DNA of 64,000 nucleotides from Gp6-AA40 sp036274155. Its GTDB lineage: Bacteria; Acidobacteriota; Vicinamibacteria; Vicinamibacterales; UBA2999. The notes under the pieces are model-generated. The model saw nothing but the letters and a program-made list of their open reading frames with translations. It was not told the DNA's origin and searched no databases. Position numbers and translations under genes: made by a program. The stretch lies in contig DASUGH010000041.1 in NCBI GenBank assembly GCA_036274155.1, positions 1-64,000 of the forward strand. Direction: 5' to 3'. Positions 9,093-16,648 of this stretch are shown in pieces. Within the stretch, counting starts at the first letter, position 1. Each line of letters opens with the position of its first letter.

Positions 9093-10538
9093 TCACTCGC
9101 CTGGCTTTTGAGTCAGGCGGACGTGCCCGGAGGTCGGATCGTCAGGCGGTGTGAGGTAGCCCCACGAGAGCGCGCCTTCCTGCCGGTAGGTCTTGCCGAG
9201 CGTCACGGCCAGGCTGGCTCGGGCCAGCTCCTTGCCAAGATAGAACGCGTGCGACGGCTCGTCGACACCGAGCTGCGCGAAGATGACCTGGATGTCGGTC
9301 CCGCGGACGAATCGTTCGTTGTTGAAGACGGTGATCGCCTCGTGATCGGCAAAGATGCGGAAGTTCGGGTCGGTGATGCGCGCCTGGAGCGCACGCAGCT
9401 CGTCCTCGGCATACGCCAGCACTACGGGGTCTTTCACCGTCACCAGCCGATCGTCGACGCCCTTCGGGAGCGTCCTCTGAGTGGTGGCGTAGTGCATGAG
9501 CCGGCGTGCCACGTCGATTTCGCGGACGGCGCCGCGCGCCCAGGGGATGACTTCCGTGGTGAGGACGGCGCGGATGCCGAGCTCCTGGCACACCGCAATC
9601 AGCAGCGCATTGACGCCCGTCGTATCCGCAGCGGTCAGCTCGGTGAGGTTGCCGATGCCCATCAGCATCTCCGCCTCGGGCCAGCGGCGGCGCACCTCGG
9701 CGTAGCGCTCGAGCGACGCCATGAAGCCGAAGCCGATCGGCTCGAGAATCGGATCGATGAGACACGGGACGCCGAGTGCATCGAGACGAGCCAGCGTCGG
9801 TTCCAGCGTCTCGAGTGCGCCGCCGAGATCGGGAATCGCCACGACACGTGCGCCGGTGCCGGCAAGGTCGGCCGCCACGTCGATATTGGAGCTGTTCACG
9901 CTGAGCACCAGCTCGGCTCCAGCCGCGACCGCCGTGCGAATCTCGCCGGCGTCGAAGGTGTCGATGCTGACCCGCATGCCGGCCGCGCGGAGCTCGGCGA
10001 CCGTCGCGGCGAGACCGGGAAACGGCTGCCCGGGCGTACAGCCAAGATCGATCACATCGGCGCCGGAGTCGCGGTAGTACTCGGCGGCGCGCCGGACGGC
10101 ATCCAGGGTCAGCCGCGGTGCGTTGTTGATCTCGGCCAGCACCTGGATGTCCCAGGCGCCGTACTCGCGTGCGGCCTGCGCACCGCCAAAGAAGGCCGGG
10201 ATCTCGCGTAAGTCCTTCGGTCCCTTCTGCACCGGGACGCCAACCCGTGCAGCGATGACCTGCGGGTCGCCCTCGCACAGCCCCGGGATGAGCACGAGGT
10301 CGGTCTCGTCGCGCACCTGCAGCGAACGGGCGATCCACTCGGTCGTCATGAGCGCCGCGACGGTGATCTTCATGACCGCGACGTCGCTTTCGAAGGGCGG
10401 CGCCATCCCTGTCAGCACCCGCCGAAGCGCCGGCTCGGCCAGACGGCCGGTGACGAAGAGCACGCGGCGCAACGGCGCATCCACGCTGAGGCGCGCCGAT
10501 GCGGACGGCCCGCCGTCGCGCGCGGACTCGCCGTCCAT
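9093..10538 (-). CDS. Dihydropteroate-synthase-like protein of H4MPT synthesis
   Basis: A 481-residue protein. Residues about 1-130 form an N-terminal domain (RRVLFVTGRLAEPALRRVL; DUF6513-like), followed at 130-400 by a DHPS-type TIM barrel: NNAPRLTLDAV, SGADVIDLGC, RVSIDTFDAGEI, LVLSVNSSNID. This architecture is the dihydropteroate-synthase-related family of H4MPT makers, expected to join the hydroxymethyl-dihydropterin diphosphate to beta-RFAP. In ordinary DHPS the acceptor is free pABA. The residual C-terminal 80 residues (about 400-481) include IFAQLGVDEPSHAFYLGKEL. ATG 10538 shares one base with the preceding stop. It lies between pterin dehydratase and pabB. Confidence 0.88.
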   Translation of the reverse strand: MDGESARDGGPSASARLSVDAPLRRVLFVTGRLAEPALRRVLTGMAPPFESDVAVMKITVAALMTTEWIARSLQVRDETDLVLIPGLCEGDPQVIAARVGVPVQKGPKDLREIPAFFGGAQAAREYGAWDIQVLAEINNAPRLTLDAVRRAAEYYRDSGADVIDLGCTPGQPFPGLAATVAELRAAGMRVSIDTFDAGEIRTAVAAGAELVLSVNSSNIDVAADLAGTGARVVAIPDLGGALETLEPTLARLDALGVPCLIDPILEPIGFGFMASLERYAEVRRRWPEAEMLMGIGNLTELTAADTTGVNALLIAVCQELGIRAVLTTEVIPWARGAVREIDVARRLMHYATTQRTLPKGVDDRLVTVKDPVVLAYAEDELRALQARITDPNFRIFADHEAITVFNNERFVRGTDIQVIFAQLGVDEPSHAFYLGKELARASLAVTLGKTYRQEGALSWGYLTPPDDPTSGHVRLTQKPGE

Positions 10539-10897
10539 CAGCGCGGGTCGCCGCTGCGCACGAACTTGTTGGGGGTCCCGGTCAGTGACCCGCCCTGCGG
10601 CCGCCAGAGCACGACGTCCTCGATCCGGCGCGCCAGCTCGAAGTCCTTGTCAGTGATGCCACCTGCGCTGTGCGTCGACAGCTTGACCGTGATCCGGCCC
10701 CAGGTGACGCTCAGGTCGGGATGGTGATACGCCGCCTCCGACAGGTAGCCGATCGCGTTCACCAGCATCAGCGTGGTGGGCCAGCCGTCGGTCTTGTACA
10801 CACGGCGGATCCACCCGTCCTCGAAATACCAGCCCGGCAGGGCGCGCAGGCGCTCGGTGATCTGCGCCTCATCGTACGTGGTTTCCTTTTGTGGCAT
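10538..10897 (-). CDS. Pterin-4a-carbinolamine dehydratase family protein (PCD/DCoH)
   Basis: A 119-residue single-domain protein with the family active-site pattern: EAAYHHPDLSVTWGRITVKL near residues 53-72, followed by HSAGGITDKDFELARRIE. Classic PCD dehydrates 4a-hydroxytetrahydropterin after aromatic amino-acid hydroxylase. No such hydroxylase is nearby. Here it is the first gene of the H4MPT operon and shares one base with the DHPS-like gene start, so a role in pterin synthesis or repair for H4MPT is more likely. Start ATG 10897. Confidence 0.9.
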   Translation of the reverse strand: MPQKETTYDEAQITERLRALPGWYFEDGWIRRVYKTDGWPTTLMLVNAIGYLSEAAYHHPDLSVTWGRITVKLSTHSAGGITDKDFELARRIEDVVLWRPQGGSLTGTPNKFVRSGDPR

Positions 10898-10950
10898 CGC
10901 TTCAAGTCTCCCAGGTCCGCCGTAGCTCCGTCGTTTGCTTCGAACCGGAG

Positions 10951-10964
10951 GCGGACAGGTCCGC
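10951..10964. repeat. Short GCGGAC-AG-GTCCGC palindrome
   Basis: A six-base stem (GCGGAC/GTCCGC) with a two-base loop lies in the 79-bp gap between the SDR gene and the pterin dehydratase operon. It resembles three other GTCCGCC hairpins at 17387-17408, 22523-22540 and 39923-39944, so it may be a short member of a dispersed hairpin family. It could also help end SDR transcription, but no T-run follows. Confidence 0.5.
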
Positions 10965-10976
10965 GTCTACGAACAC

Positions 10977-11741
10977 CTACATCACCGTGCCGCCTCCCAC
11001 GAGAATCGCCTGGCCGGTCACGAACGAGGCATCCGACGACGCGAGGAAGATGGCGGCACGTGCCACATCCTCAGGAGTGCCCCAGCGGCCGAGCGGCGTC
11101 GTCTCGGAGATGTTCCGGCGGCGCTCCTCGTCGAGGCCTTCACCGAACGAGGTCCGGATCCAGCCGGGCGCCAGTACGTTCACACGCACGAGGGGTGCGG
11201 CGGTGCGGGCCAGCGACTTGCTGAAGGCAAGCACCCCGCCCTTGACGGCGGCAAACATCTCGGGATTGCGTCCGGGCATCCCGGTCAACACGTGATCCCA
11301 GCTCATATTGATGATGACGCCGCCGCCGGCGGCAGCGAGCAGGCGCGCCGCTTCCCACGACGCGAGCATCGTCCCTCGAAGATCGACCGCCAGGAGCAGG
11401 TCCAGTTTGTCGACGTCTGACAGCGCGTCGCCTGGCCCCGTGAGGATGTCGGCGCCGGCGTTGTTGATCCAGACATCGAGCCGGCCGAGCGCGTCGCGCG
11501 CCGCCGGCCCCACGGCGCGAATCGACGCATCGTCGGTCAGATCGAGCCGGGTCACGAAGGCGCGCCGGCCGAGCGAGCCTATCTCGTGCGCCACGCTCCG
11601 CGCCCCCGCCTCGTTCGCACGATACGTGACCGCGACGTCGGCGCCGGCGCGCGCCGCGGCGAGCGCCGTGGCACGTCCGATGCCGCTCGACGCGCCGGTC
11701 ACGAGCACGGCGAGGCCGCTCAACGCCGCCTGTCCGCTCAT
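10977..11741 (-). CDS. Short-chain dehydrogenase/reductase with Phe at the catalytic Tyr position
   Basis: A 254-residue classical SDR. It has the TGASSGIG nucleotide-binding loop near residue 15, WINNAGAD near 92, and NMSWDH for the catalytic Ser strand. The usual Tyr-x-x-x-Lys reads F-A-A-V-K (in NPEMFAAVKGG), so the proton-donating Tyr is replaced by Phe. The C-terminal PGWIRTSF and VTGQAILVGGG motifs are normal. ATG 11741 is preferred over a TTG at 11744. It lies between the DHPS operon and divergent mfnB, so a pterin reductase role (for example dihydromethanopterin reduction) is an attractive guess. The Tyr loss argues for altered chemistry or a non-catalytic role. Confidence 0.82.
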   Translation of the reverse strand: MSGQAALSGLAVLVTGASSGIGRATALAAARAGADVAVTYRANEAGARSVAHEIGSLGRRAFVTRLDLTDDASIRAVGPAARDALGRLDVWINNAGADILTGPGDALSDVDKLDLLLAVDLRGTMLASWEAARLLAAAGGGVIINMSWDHVLTGMPGRNPEMFAAVKGGVLAFSKSLARTAAPLVRVNVLAPGWIRTSFGEGLDEERRRNISETTPLGRWGTPEDVARAAIFLASSDASFVTGQAILVGGGTVM

Positions 11742-11767
11742 CAACCGATCATAGTAGCCTGTCCGTC

Positions 11768-12502
11768 GTGCGGTTGCTGGTGAGCGTCTCGAACAGCGCT
11801 GAAGCGCTGGCGGCGATGTCGGGCGGCGCCGACATCATCGATGCGAAGGATCCGCTCGCGGGCCCGCTCGGTCCGGTGTCGAGCGCCCGGTTCTGCGAGA
11901 TCGCGGAAGCGATCGGCGGCGCTCGGCCGGTGACGGCCGCGCTTGGCGACGCGACGGACGGAATCGCCATCGAATCGGCTGCCCGGGCCACTGTCGCGGC
12001 GGGCGCAGTGCTGGTCAAAGTGGGGTTTTCAGGCGTCTCCGCGGTGGCTCGCGCGACGAGTCTGCTCGAGGCGGCGGTGAGCGGCGCGAAGGAAGGCGGC
12101 CGGGAGCGCGTCGATCGATCGCCGCTCGGCCAGGCAGGCGTCGTTGCCGTTGCCTATGCGGACCACCACCGCGCGACGAGCCTCGCGCCCGCCTCGCTCA
12201 CCGCTGCGGCCGTTCGAGCCGGCGTCCGCGGCATGCTGCTCGACACGTTCGACAAGTCCGGCCCGGGACTGCGTCAGCTGATGTCGTTCGAGGAGCTCAG
12301 CGACTGGGTTGCGAATGCCCATCGCAGCGGGTTGCTCGTGGCAGTGGCCGGACGACTCACCGCTGACGACCTCTTCTGGGTGCGGAGCAGTGGAGCTGAT
12401 GTCGCCGGCGTACGCGGCGCGGCCTGCGACGGCGGCCGGACCGCACCGATTGCGCAGAACCGAGTACAGGCGCTGCGGCGGCTCTGCGGCGCGCAGACTT
12501 GA
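11768..12502 (+). CDS. mfnB: (5-formylfuran-3-yl)methyl phosphate synthase (MfnB)
   Basis: A 244-residue TIM-barrel protein of the MfnB (DUF556) family, which condenses two glyceraldehyde-3-phosphates into the furan precursor of methanofuran. Key segments are LLVSVSNSAEALAAMSGGAD with IIDAKDP (catalytic Lys near residue 27), LVKVGFSG (second Lys near 83), YADHHRA near 137, and LLDTFDKSGPGL near 160. The start is GTG 11768, 26 bases from the divergent SDR start, so the two genes likely share a promoter region. Few bacteria outside methylotrophs carry it. Length matches the family. Confidence 0.92.
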   Translation: MRLLVSVSNSAEALAAMSGGADIIDAKDPLAGPLGPVSSARFCEIAEAIGGARPVTAALGDATDGIAIESAARATVAAGAVLVKVGFSGVSAVARATSLLEAAVSGAKEGGRERVDRSPLGQAGVVAVAYADHHRATSLAPASLTAAAVRAGVRGMLLDTFDKSGPGLRQLMSFEELSDWVANAHRSGLLVAVAGRLTADDLFWVRSSGADVAGVRGAACDGGRTAPIAQNRVQALRRLCGAQT

Positions 12503-12526
12503 CGGCTGCAGCTTCAGGAAAAGCGA

Positions 12527-12560
12527 AGCGGCGCTCGAGATACGCACCTCGAGCGCCGCT
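12527..12560. terminator. Bidirectional hairpin between convergent genes
   Basis: A perfect 13-bp stem (AGCGGCGCTCGAG paired with CTCGAGCGCCGCT) with an eight-base loop sits between the mfnB stop and the stop of the convergent DUF6152 gene. Its strength and position suit a shared terminator. It has no clear T-run, so it may act with Rho or protect 3' ends. Confidence 0.6.
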
Positions 12561-12589
12561 CCGGGAAGGGTCGACGTTCGTCTGCGCCG

Positions 12590-13015
12590 CTACTGATTCG
12601 CTGCGTCGGCGGCGCCGCCGGCTCTCTGGGGGTTGGAGCCACCGAAGTAGCGCTTGCCGTCGGCCGTCGTGATGGTCGCCTGACCGACGTTCATCGACGT
12701 GGCGATCTTGGCGCGAATCCCGGAGACGGTGACCGTATCTCCCACTTTCAAGGTGTCCTTGCGCCAGCCCTGACGGTAGAGCGAGTTCGGCGGTCCGCCC
12801 TCGACCTTGTAGACGACCAGCTTCCCGTCCGGCCCCTTGGTCTCGACGTGCGTGTAGATGTGCGGGTTCATCCAATCGACCTTCTTGACCGTGCCGGTGA
12901 AGGTGATCGGCTTGCTCGAGTCGAACTCCGCCGAAACCGAGTGGTGCGCGGCGAGCGGCACCGTCACGGAAAGAACCAGAGCGGTGAAAACTGCGAGCGA
13001 GGCTCGGGATACCAT
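12590..13015 (-). CDS. Secreted DUF6152-type protein
   Basis: A 141-residue protein with a signal peptide (MVSRASLAVFTALVLSVTVP) cleaved before AAHHSVSAEF. The mature part is a small beta-barrel-like domain with FTGTVKKVDWMNPHIYTHVE, RQGWRKDTLKVGDTVTVSG and a terminal TTADGKRYF, the DUF6152 pattern of acidobacteria. ATG 13015 is chosen because GGAGG stands eight bases before it. Related proteins occur at 33038 (N-terminal half) and 34219. It follows a large secreted protein of a partner family by 19 bases. Function is unknown; paired conserved His (AHH) and the NPH motif hint at metal binding. Confidence 0.82.
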   Translation of the reverse strand: MVSRASLAVFTALVLSVTVPLAAHHSVSAEFDSSKPITFTGTVKKVDWMNPHIYTHVETKGPDGKLVVYKVEGGPPNSLYRQGWRKDTLKVGDTVTVSGIRAKIATSMNVGQATITTADGKRYFGGSNPQRAGGAADAANQ

Positions 13016-13034
13016 CGACGTGTCCTCCATCGAC

Positions 13035-14000
13035 TCAGTCAACCTCATCGGGGATTTTCCAGATCTTGATCGCGCCTTCGAGAATGCTGTGGAGATTGTT
13101 CTCGTCGCACGAATACTCCATGAGCACGTCCGGGGCGTCCTTCACCCGCCACGTGCGGACGTTCATCCATTCCTGCGTGTACATCTTGGGATCACGAACG
13201 GTGACGGTGTGCTCGATGGTTCGCGAATCGGTTCTGTTGAACGTATTGATCAGCGTCAGGCCGCTGCTGTGCGGGTGCCCCGCGGTGTCGAGCCTCGTGT
13301 AGCCGTTGAAGTTCTTGGTCTCGATGATCAGCGTGTCGCCTTCCCATCGACCCCGCGATTCGCCGTTCCAGGACGCGGGCAGATCGTCGGGCCATTTGAA
13401 CGCAGGGTTGGTCGGCACCCAGTGGTGCCACGTGTTCTGCTCGAAAAGGAACGCCACCGCATCGTTGTTCTGGATGATCTGCACTCCGTGTGGCGAGTTG
13501 ATGTTCCTCGACATCCCGAACGGCAGGCAGTTGCCGGCGTAGTCGCCGTTGGCGACCGGGTCGTATTCCTGCCAGCGTTTCAGGCCGAGCTCCGTATACG
13601 GCAGGTCGAACGTCTTGACGCCGCCCGAGCCGTCGCGCGGCAACTGCTCGAACCGCTCGCCCTTGCGGGCGAACTGCAGCGGCTGACGCGTCTTGGGGTC
13701 GACGGCGCCAGCGGCGCCGCCGCGGCCGCCGGCCATGTTCGGAGTGTACGGATTCGCCCAGAGGCCGCTCAAGTCGGGCTTGCCGTTGGGAAGCCTGGGT
13801 GTCGGACCCGCCGGTGGCTGATTGGCGCCACGCCCGCGTCCTGGAGCGCCCCGGCCGGCAGCACCGGCTCCCTGTTGGCCCGCGGGAGCAGCGCCCGCAC
13901 CTTCGGCCCGCTGGGCATTCAGAGGACGCGTCAGACACAGGCCGACGATGACCGCTGCCGCGAGCACGAGCGACGTCGTGGCGTTCGAACCAGCTCTCAC
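13035..14000 (-). CDS. Secreted partner protein of the DUF6152 family (unknown function)
   Basis: A 321-residue exported protein: a signal peptide, a low-complexity Gly/Ala/Arg/Pro linker (about residues 30-65), then LPNGKPDLSGLWANPYTPN and a long C-terminal domain with RGRWEGDTLIIETKNFNGYT, SSGLTLINTFNRTDSRTIEH and YSCDENN near the end. The same core (W-E-x-D-T-L-x-(I/V)-(D/E)-T, then E-R-F/T-R) recurs at 33038, 34706, 49779 and the broken gene at 58601. GTG 14000 has AAGGAG six bases upstream. It is followed by DUF6152, with which it likely forms an operon. No enzyme activity is known for this family. Confidence 0.8.
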   Translation of the reverse strand: MRAGSNATTSLVLAAAVIVGLCLTRPLNAQRAEGAGAAPAGQQGAGAAGRGAPGRGRGANQPPAGPTPRLPNGKPDLSGLWANPYTPNMAGGRGGAAGAVDPKTRQPLQFARKGERFEQLPRDGSGGVKTFDLPYTELGLKRWQEYDPVANGDYAGNCLPFGMSRNINSPHGVQIIQNNDAVAFLFEQNTWHHWVPTNPAFKWPDDLPASWNGESRGRWEGDTLIIETKNFNGYTRLDTAGHPHSSGLTLINTFNRTDSRTIEHTVTVRDPKMYTQEWMNVRTWRVKDAPDVLMEYSCDENNLHSILEGAIKIWKIPDEVD

Positions 14001-14134
14001 GTGACTCTCCTTGATCGTTGCACAGAGACCCCGCTCAGTCTATGGCGGGCCGCGGCAGGGGGCAATGCTAAATCGCGCTGTGGGATGCGACCTCTGGTCA
14101 GCCCGGAAACCTCAGCGGGCCCCGGAACAGGCGG

Positions 14135-15841
14135 TCATGTCGACGCGCGCGCACCGATCGCGAGCCTGATCTCGCTTGTCTGATCGGCCCGGAGGATCGT
14201 GACGTCGACCTCCGGCGGCACCGTCCGCCCGAACCAGGCATCGACGACGGAATCGCCTCCCGACCCGGACGGCTTGATGAGCACCAGCTGCCGGGCACCC
14301 ATCATGCGCGAGACCCAGGCCGCGATGGTGTCGCTCGTCACGTCCCATGAATGTTCGAGCGGATCGGCGGCGCGCAGCCATCGATACGGTGCAAGCACCG
14401 GCACGAGGCCGGCTTCGAGCGCGGCCCGGATTTCGGCTTCCGAAGTCACGCACGTGGCGGCAGGAAGCCGCGACGCGATGAGCTGGGCGTACTGATCCAT
14501 CGCCAGTATCGCCATCCAGTGCGCCTCGTCGTCACCGAGGCCCATCTCCTCGTCCACCTTCCGCACCGCGTCCGCAAAAGGACCGCCACCTGGAACGATC
14601 ACGGCGCGCTGATGCGGAAGCTCGCTGGCGAGCGTCGCCAGCACGGACGCAAACGCCGTCAGGTCCTCGAGCAGGCTTCCACCGAGCTTGACGACCAGCT
14701 CCACCGGCGGCTGTGACGCCTGTGACACGGCACCTTGCGCGCCCGCAGGCGTGACGTCCCGGTTCAGAACCGACGATAGACCCTGGTCGAGCAGCAAGGC
14801 AACGGCAGCGGCCGGCGCGCATCGGGCAGCACCGTGGCCAAGCGTCTCCGCCAGGTGAACGCAGGTCAGACCGGCAGCGCGCGCCGCCGCTTCGCCGATG
14901 AACGCACCGAGGCCGGTGACCACAGCCGTCCTCAGCATCGGCTGCCGCTTCACAACGAGGCCGATTGCCGAGGCGATTTGCGCCACCTGGGCCGCTGCCA
15001 CCGCATTGGCGATGTCCGATATCGCCGTTTCGTCGAGCAGCTCCCGATCGGCGCACACGACTCGAGCCAGACGCTCGCCGGCGTAGCTGCGCGCGGCCGG
15101 CCGGCCATCGGGCGTCGGCCACGTGTAGTCCGCCTCGGCCAGGTCTCCTCGCCAGAGGTGGGCATCTCCACTCAGGGCGAACCCCTCGGCGGAAACCGCC
15201 GTAGACACGCCGGCCACCGGAACATGACTCACGATCGCTTCCACCGGCGTGCGGACGGCGCCCGTGTATACCAGCTCGCCCGAGGCAAGACGTGCGGGGT
15301 CAGTGAGGCCGCGAGCCGCGACCAGTCCGCCGGCAATGGGGATGATGTCGGTCGTCGTCGTGCCCACGTCGATCAACAGTCCGTCGGCGAAATGCTGGGC
15401 GACGAGAGCCGCCGCAGCCGACCAGTTCGCCGCGGCCACCGACAGCGGATCGAGACGCGCAGCCGTCACCGTCAGGAAGCGGCCGTCGACGGCGAAGATG
15501 CTGATCGGTGCAGCACCGAATGCCTCCTGGATTGCATCGAGCACGAAGGCCACTCCTTCGCGCTTCGTCCGGAACATCTGCGAGAGCTCCGCCGTCATGG
15601 TCACCGCATGCGCGGCCGGCGCGTCGGCGCCAACAGCAGCCGCCAATTCACGAAGTACGAGCACGAGGCTCCCAGGCGCTCGCTGCAGCTCAAAGGGCCG
15701 CTGGCGGACCGCCACGACCTCGCCGCGACCGACGAGTGCCACCTTCGTGTTCACGCCGCCGATGTCCCAGCCAAGAACGGCGGGCGCCGCGAGACCTGAG
15801 GTGCCGGTGCGGTCAGATGGCGGGGATGACCGTGACGTCAT
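14135..15841 (-). CDS. Fusion of MfnF-like (H4MPT-linked ASKHA) and MfnE-like amino-acid-kinase domains
   Basis: A 568-residue two-domain protein. Residues about 15-350 are a hydantoinase/oxoprolinase-like ASKHA domain with VLGWDIGGVNTKVALVGRG, MTAELSQMFRTKREGV, LLIDVGTTTTDIIPI and VVTGLGAFIGEAAARAAG. This is the MfnF type, which joins the furan diphosphate to gamma-glutamyltyramine. Residues about 370-568 are an amino-acid-kinase domain (VELVVKLGGSLLED, AVIVPGGGPFADAVR, WDVTSDTIAAWV, LVLIKPSG), the MfnE type that makes the furan diphosphate. The two enzymes act in sequence in methanofuran synthesis and are usually separate. ATG 15841 is inferred, since it is the first start giving the ASKHA N-terminus and overlaps vapC by 29 bases. 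Confidence 0.88.
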   Translation of the reverse strand: MTSRSSPPSDRTGTSGLAAPAVLGWDIGGVNTKVALVGRGEVVAVRQRPFELQRAPGSLVLVLRELAAAVGADAPAAHAVTMTAELSQMFRTKREGVAFVLDAIQEAFGAAPISIFAVDGRFLTVTAARLDPLSVAAANWSAAAALVAQHFADGLLIDVGTTTTDIIPIAGGLVAARGLTDPARLASGELVYTGAVRTPVEAIVSHVPVAGVSTAVSAEGFALSGDAHLWRGDLAEADYTWPTPDGRPAARSYAGERLARVVCADRELLDETAISDIANAVAAAQVAQIASAIGLVVKRQPMLRTAVVTGLGAFIGEAAARAAGLTCVHLAETLGHGAARCAPAAAVALLLDQGLSSVLNRDVTPAGAQGAVSQASQPPVELVVKLGGSLLEDLTAFASVLATLASELPHQRAVIVPGGGPFADAVRKVDEEMGLGDDEAHWMAILAMDQYAQLIASRLPAATCVTSEAEIRAALEAGLVPVLAPYRWLRAADPLEHSWDVTSDTIAAWVSRMMGARQLVLIKPSGSGGDSVVDAWFGRTVPPEVDVTILRADQTSEIRLAIGARAST

Positions 15842-16205
15842 AACGATCGAAGATCGGATCCGCCGTGAGAATGGGTAGGTCCTCGAGCTGTGCCTGAGCG
15901 ACCAGCAGGCGATCGAACGGGTCGCGGTGATGCTGCGGCAAGCTGGCGACGCGCAGCGCGTGGCTGTGCTCGATCGGCAACGGCAGCGTCCGCAGCGCGT
16001 CGACGCGCGACGGGATGTAGCGCTGCGGCGGCTCGGGCAGCCGAAGCTTGCCGAGTCCGTATTTGATCGCCATCTCCCAGGCACTTGCCGTCGACAGCAG
16101 CAGCTCGTTCACCGTCGTCTGCACGAGCGATCGCGCGTGAGTCGAGAGCTTCTCGGGCGATGCCGCCATCCACAGCCAGCACTGTGTATCGACGAGGATT
16201 CTCAT
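15813..16205 (-). CDS. vapC: VapC-type PIN-domain toxin
   Basis: A 130-residue PIN-domain RNase. Acidic residues of the fold are visible as Asp6 (ILVDTQCWLW), Glu44 (SAWEMAIK), and Asp pairs in HHRDPFDRLL and ILTADPIFDRY. ATG 16205 overlaps the antitoxin stop by four bases (ATGA), the usual toxin-antitoxin coupling. The 3' end overlaps the start of the MfnF-MfnE fusion gene by 29 bases, so transcription from the TA promoter would run into the cofactor gene. Confidence 0.92.
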   Translation of the reverse strand: MRILVDTQCWLWMAASPEKLSTHARSLVQTTVNELLLSTASAWEMAIKYGLGKLRLPEPPQRYIPSRVDALRTLPLPIEHSHALRVASLPQHHRDPFDRLLVAQAQLEDLPILTADPIFDRYDVTVIPAI

Positions 16206-16423
16206 CGCTCGAAGTCCGCGAGCAGCTCGTCGGGGAGCGCTTCGTTGAAGTCGTCCGGAACGACGAAGCGGCCGGCGTCGATTCCGAGGCGGCGCTCCCC
16301 GGAGGACCCGGCGGGAACCAGCCGTGCAACCGGCTTTCCCGCTTTGGCGATCGTGATCTCGTCGCCCGCTGCCACGCGCTCGAGCAGACGTGACAGATGG
16401 GTTTTGGCCTCATGAACGTTCAC
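16202..16423 (-). CDS. Phd/YefM-type antitoxin
   Basis: A 73-residue antitoxin (MNVHEAKTHLSRLLERVAAG, then ITIAKAGKPVARLVP), the Phd/YefM N-terminal DNA-binding fold with a C-terminal acidic tail that should bind the toxin. GTG 16423 is preferred over an upstream in-frame GTG at 16441 because AAGGAAGG lies five bases before it. It is the first gene of the TA pair. The 5' region has an AT-rich stretch near 16441-16480 that is a likely promoter and self-binding operator. Confidence 0.88.
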   Translation of the reverse strand: MNVHEAKTHLSRLLERVAAGDEITIAKAGKPVARLVPAGSSGERRLGIDAGRFVVPDDFNEALPDELLADFER

Positions 16424-16441
16424 GGTATCCTTCCTTTTCAC

Positions 16442-16648
16442 ATCGCAATTATAGACTAAGTCTTTGGACTAAGGCTAGGTGACTCTCTCTTCTTGGTTCC
16501 TGCCATGTGCAGCCTGCGTGCCTCGCAGCTCGACCGCGGTGTTCCTGGGAAAACGACGCCGCGGCAATCTGGTCGCGCAAACCTTGATCACGCGCAGTGG
16601 CTGTGCGACGGCAGAAACAGCGATGCGCGACGCCAGCAGGCGTCGAGC
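16442..16648. other. Divergent intergenic region between antitoxin and HisA-like gene
   Basis: This is a 207-bp gap between the minus-strand toxin-antitoxin pair and the plus-strand HisA-like gene. It includes the AT-rich palindromic-looking stretch ATAGACTAAGTCTTTGGACT at 16452-16471, in which GACTAAGTC is a perfect nine-base palindrome. This is a good candidate for the antitoxin operator. The plus reading frame is open upstream to 16493, but the conserved HisA-like start is at 16649. Confidence 0.5.

Noticed and set aside
15842..16084. N-terminal extension of the MfnF-MfnE fusion
   Set aside because: This part is antisense-free but overlaps vapC in another frame, while vapC shows clear PIN motifs. 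ATG 15841 gives the proper ASKHA start.
16493..16648. Longer N-terminus for the HisA-like protein
   Set aside because: The extra 52 residues have no homology, and the conserved VVGVIDLLGG begins right at ATG 16649.
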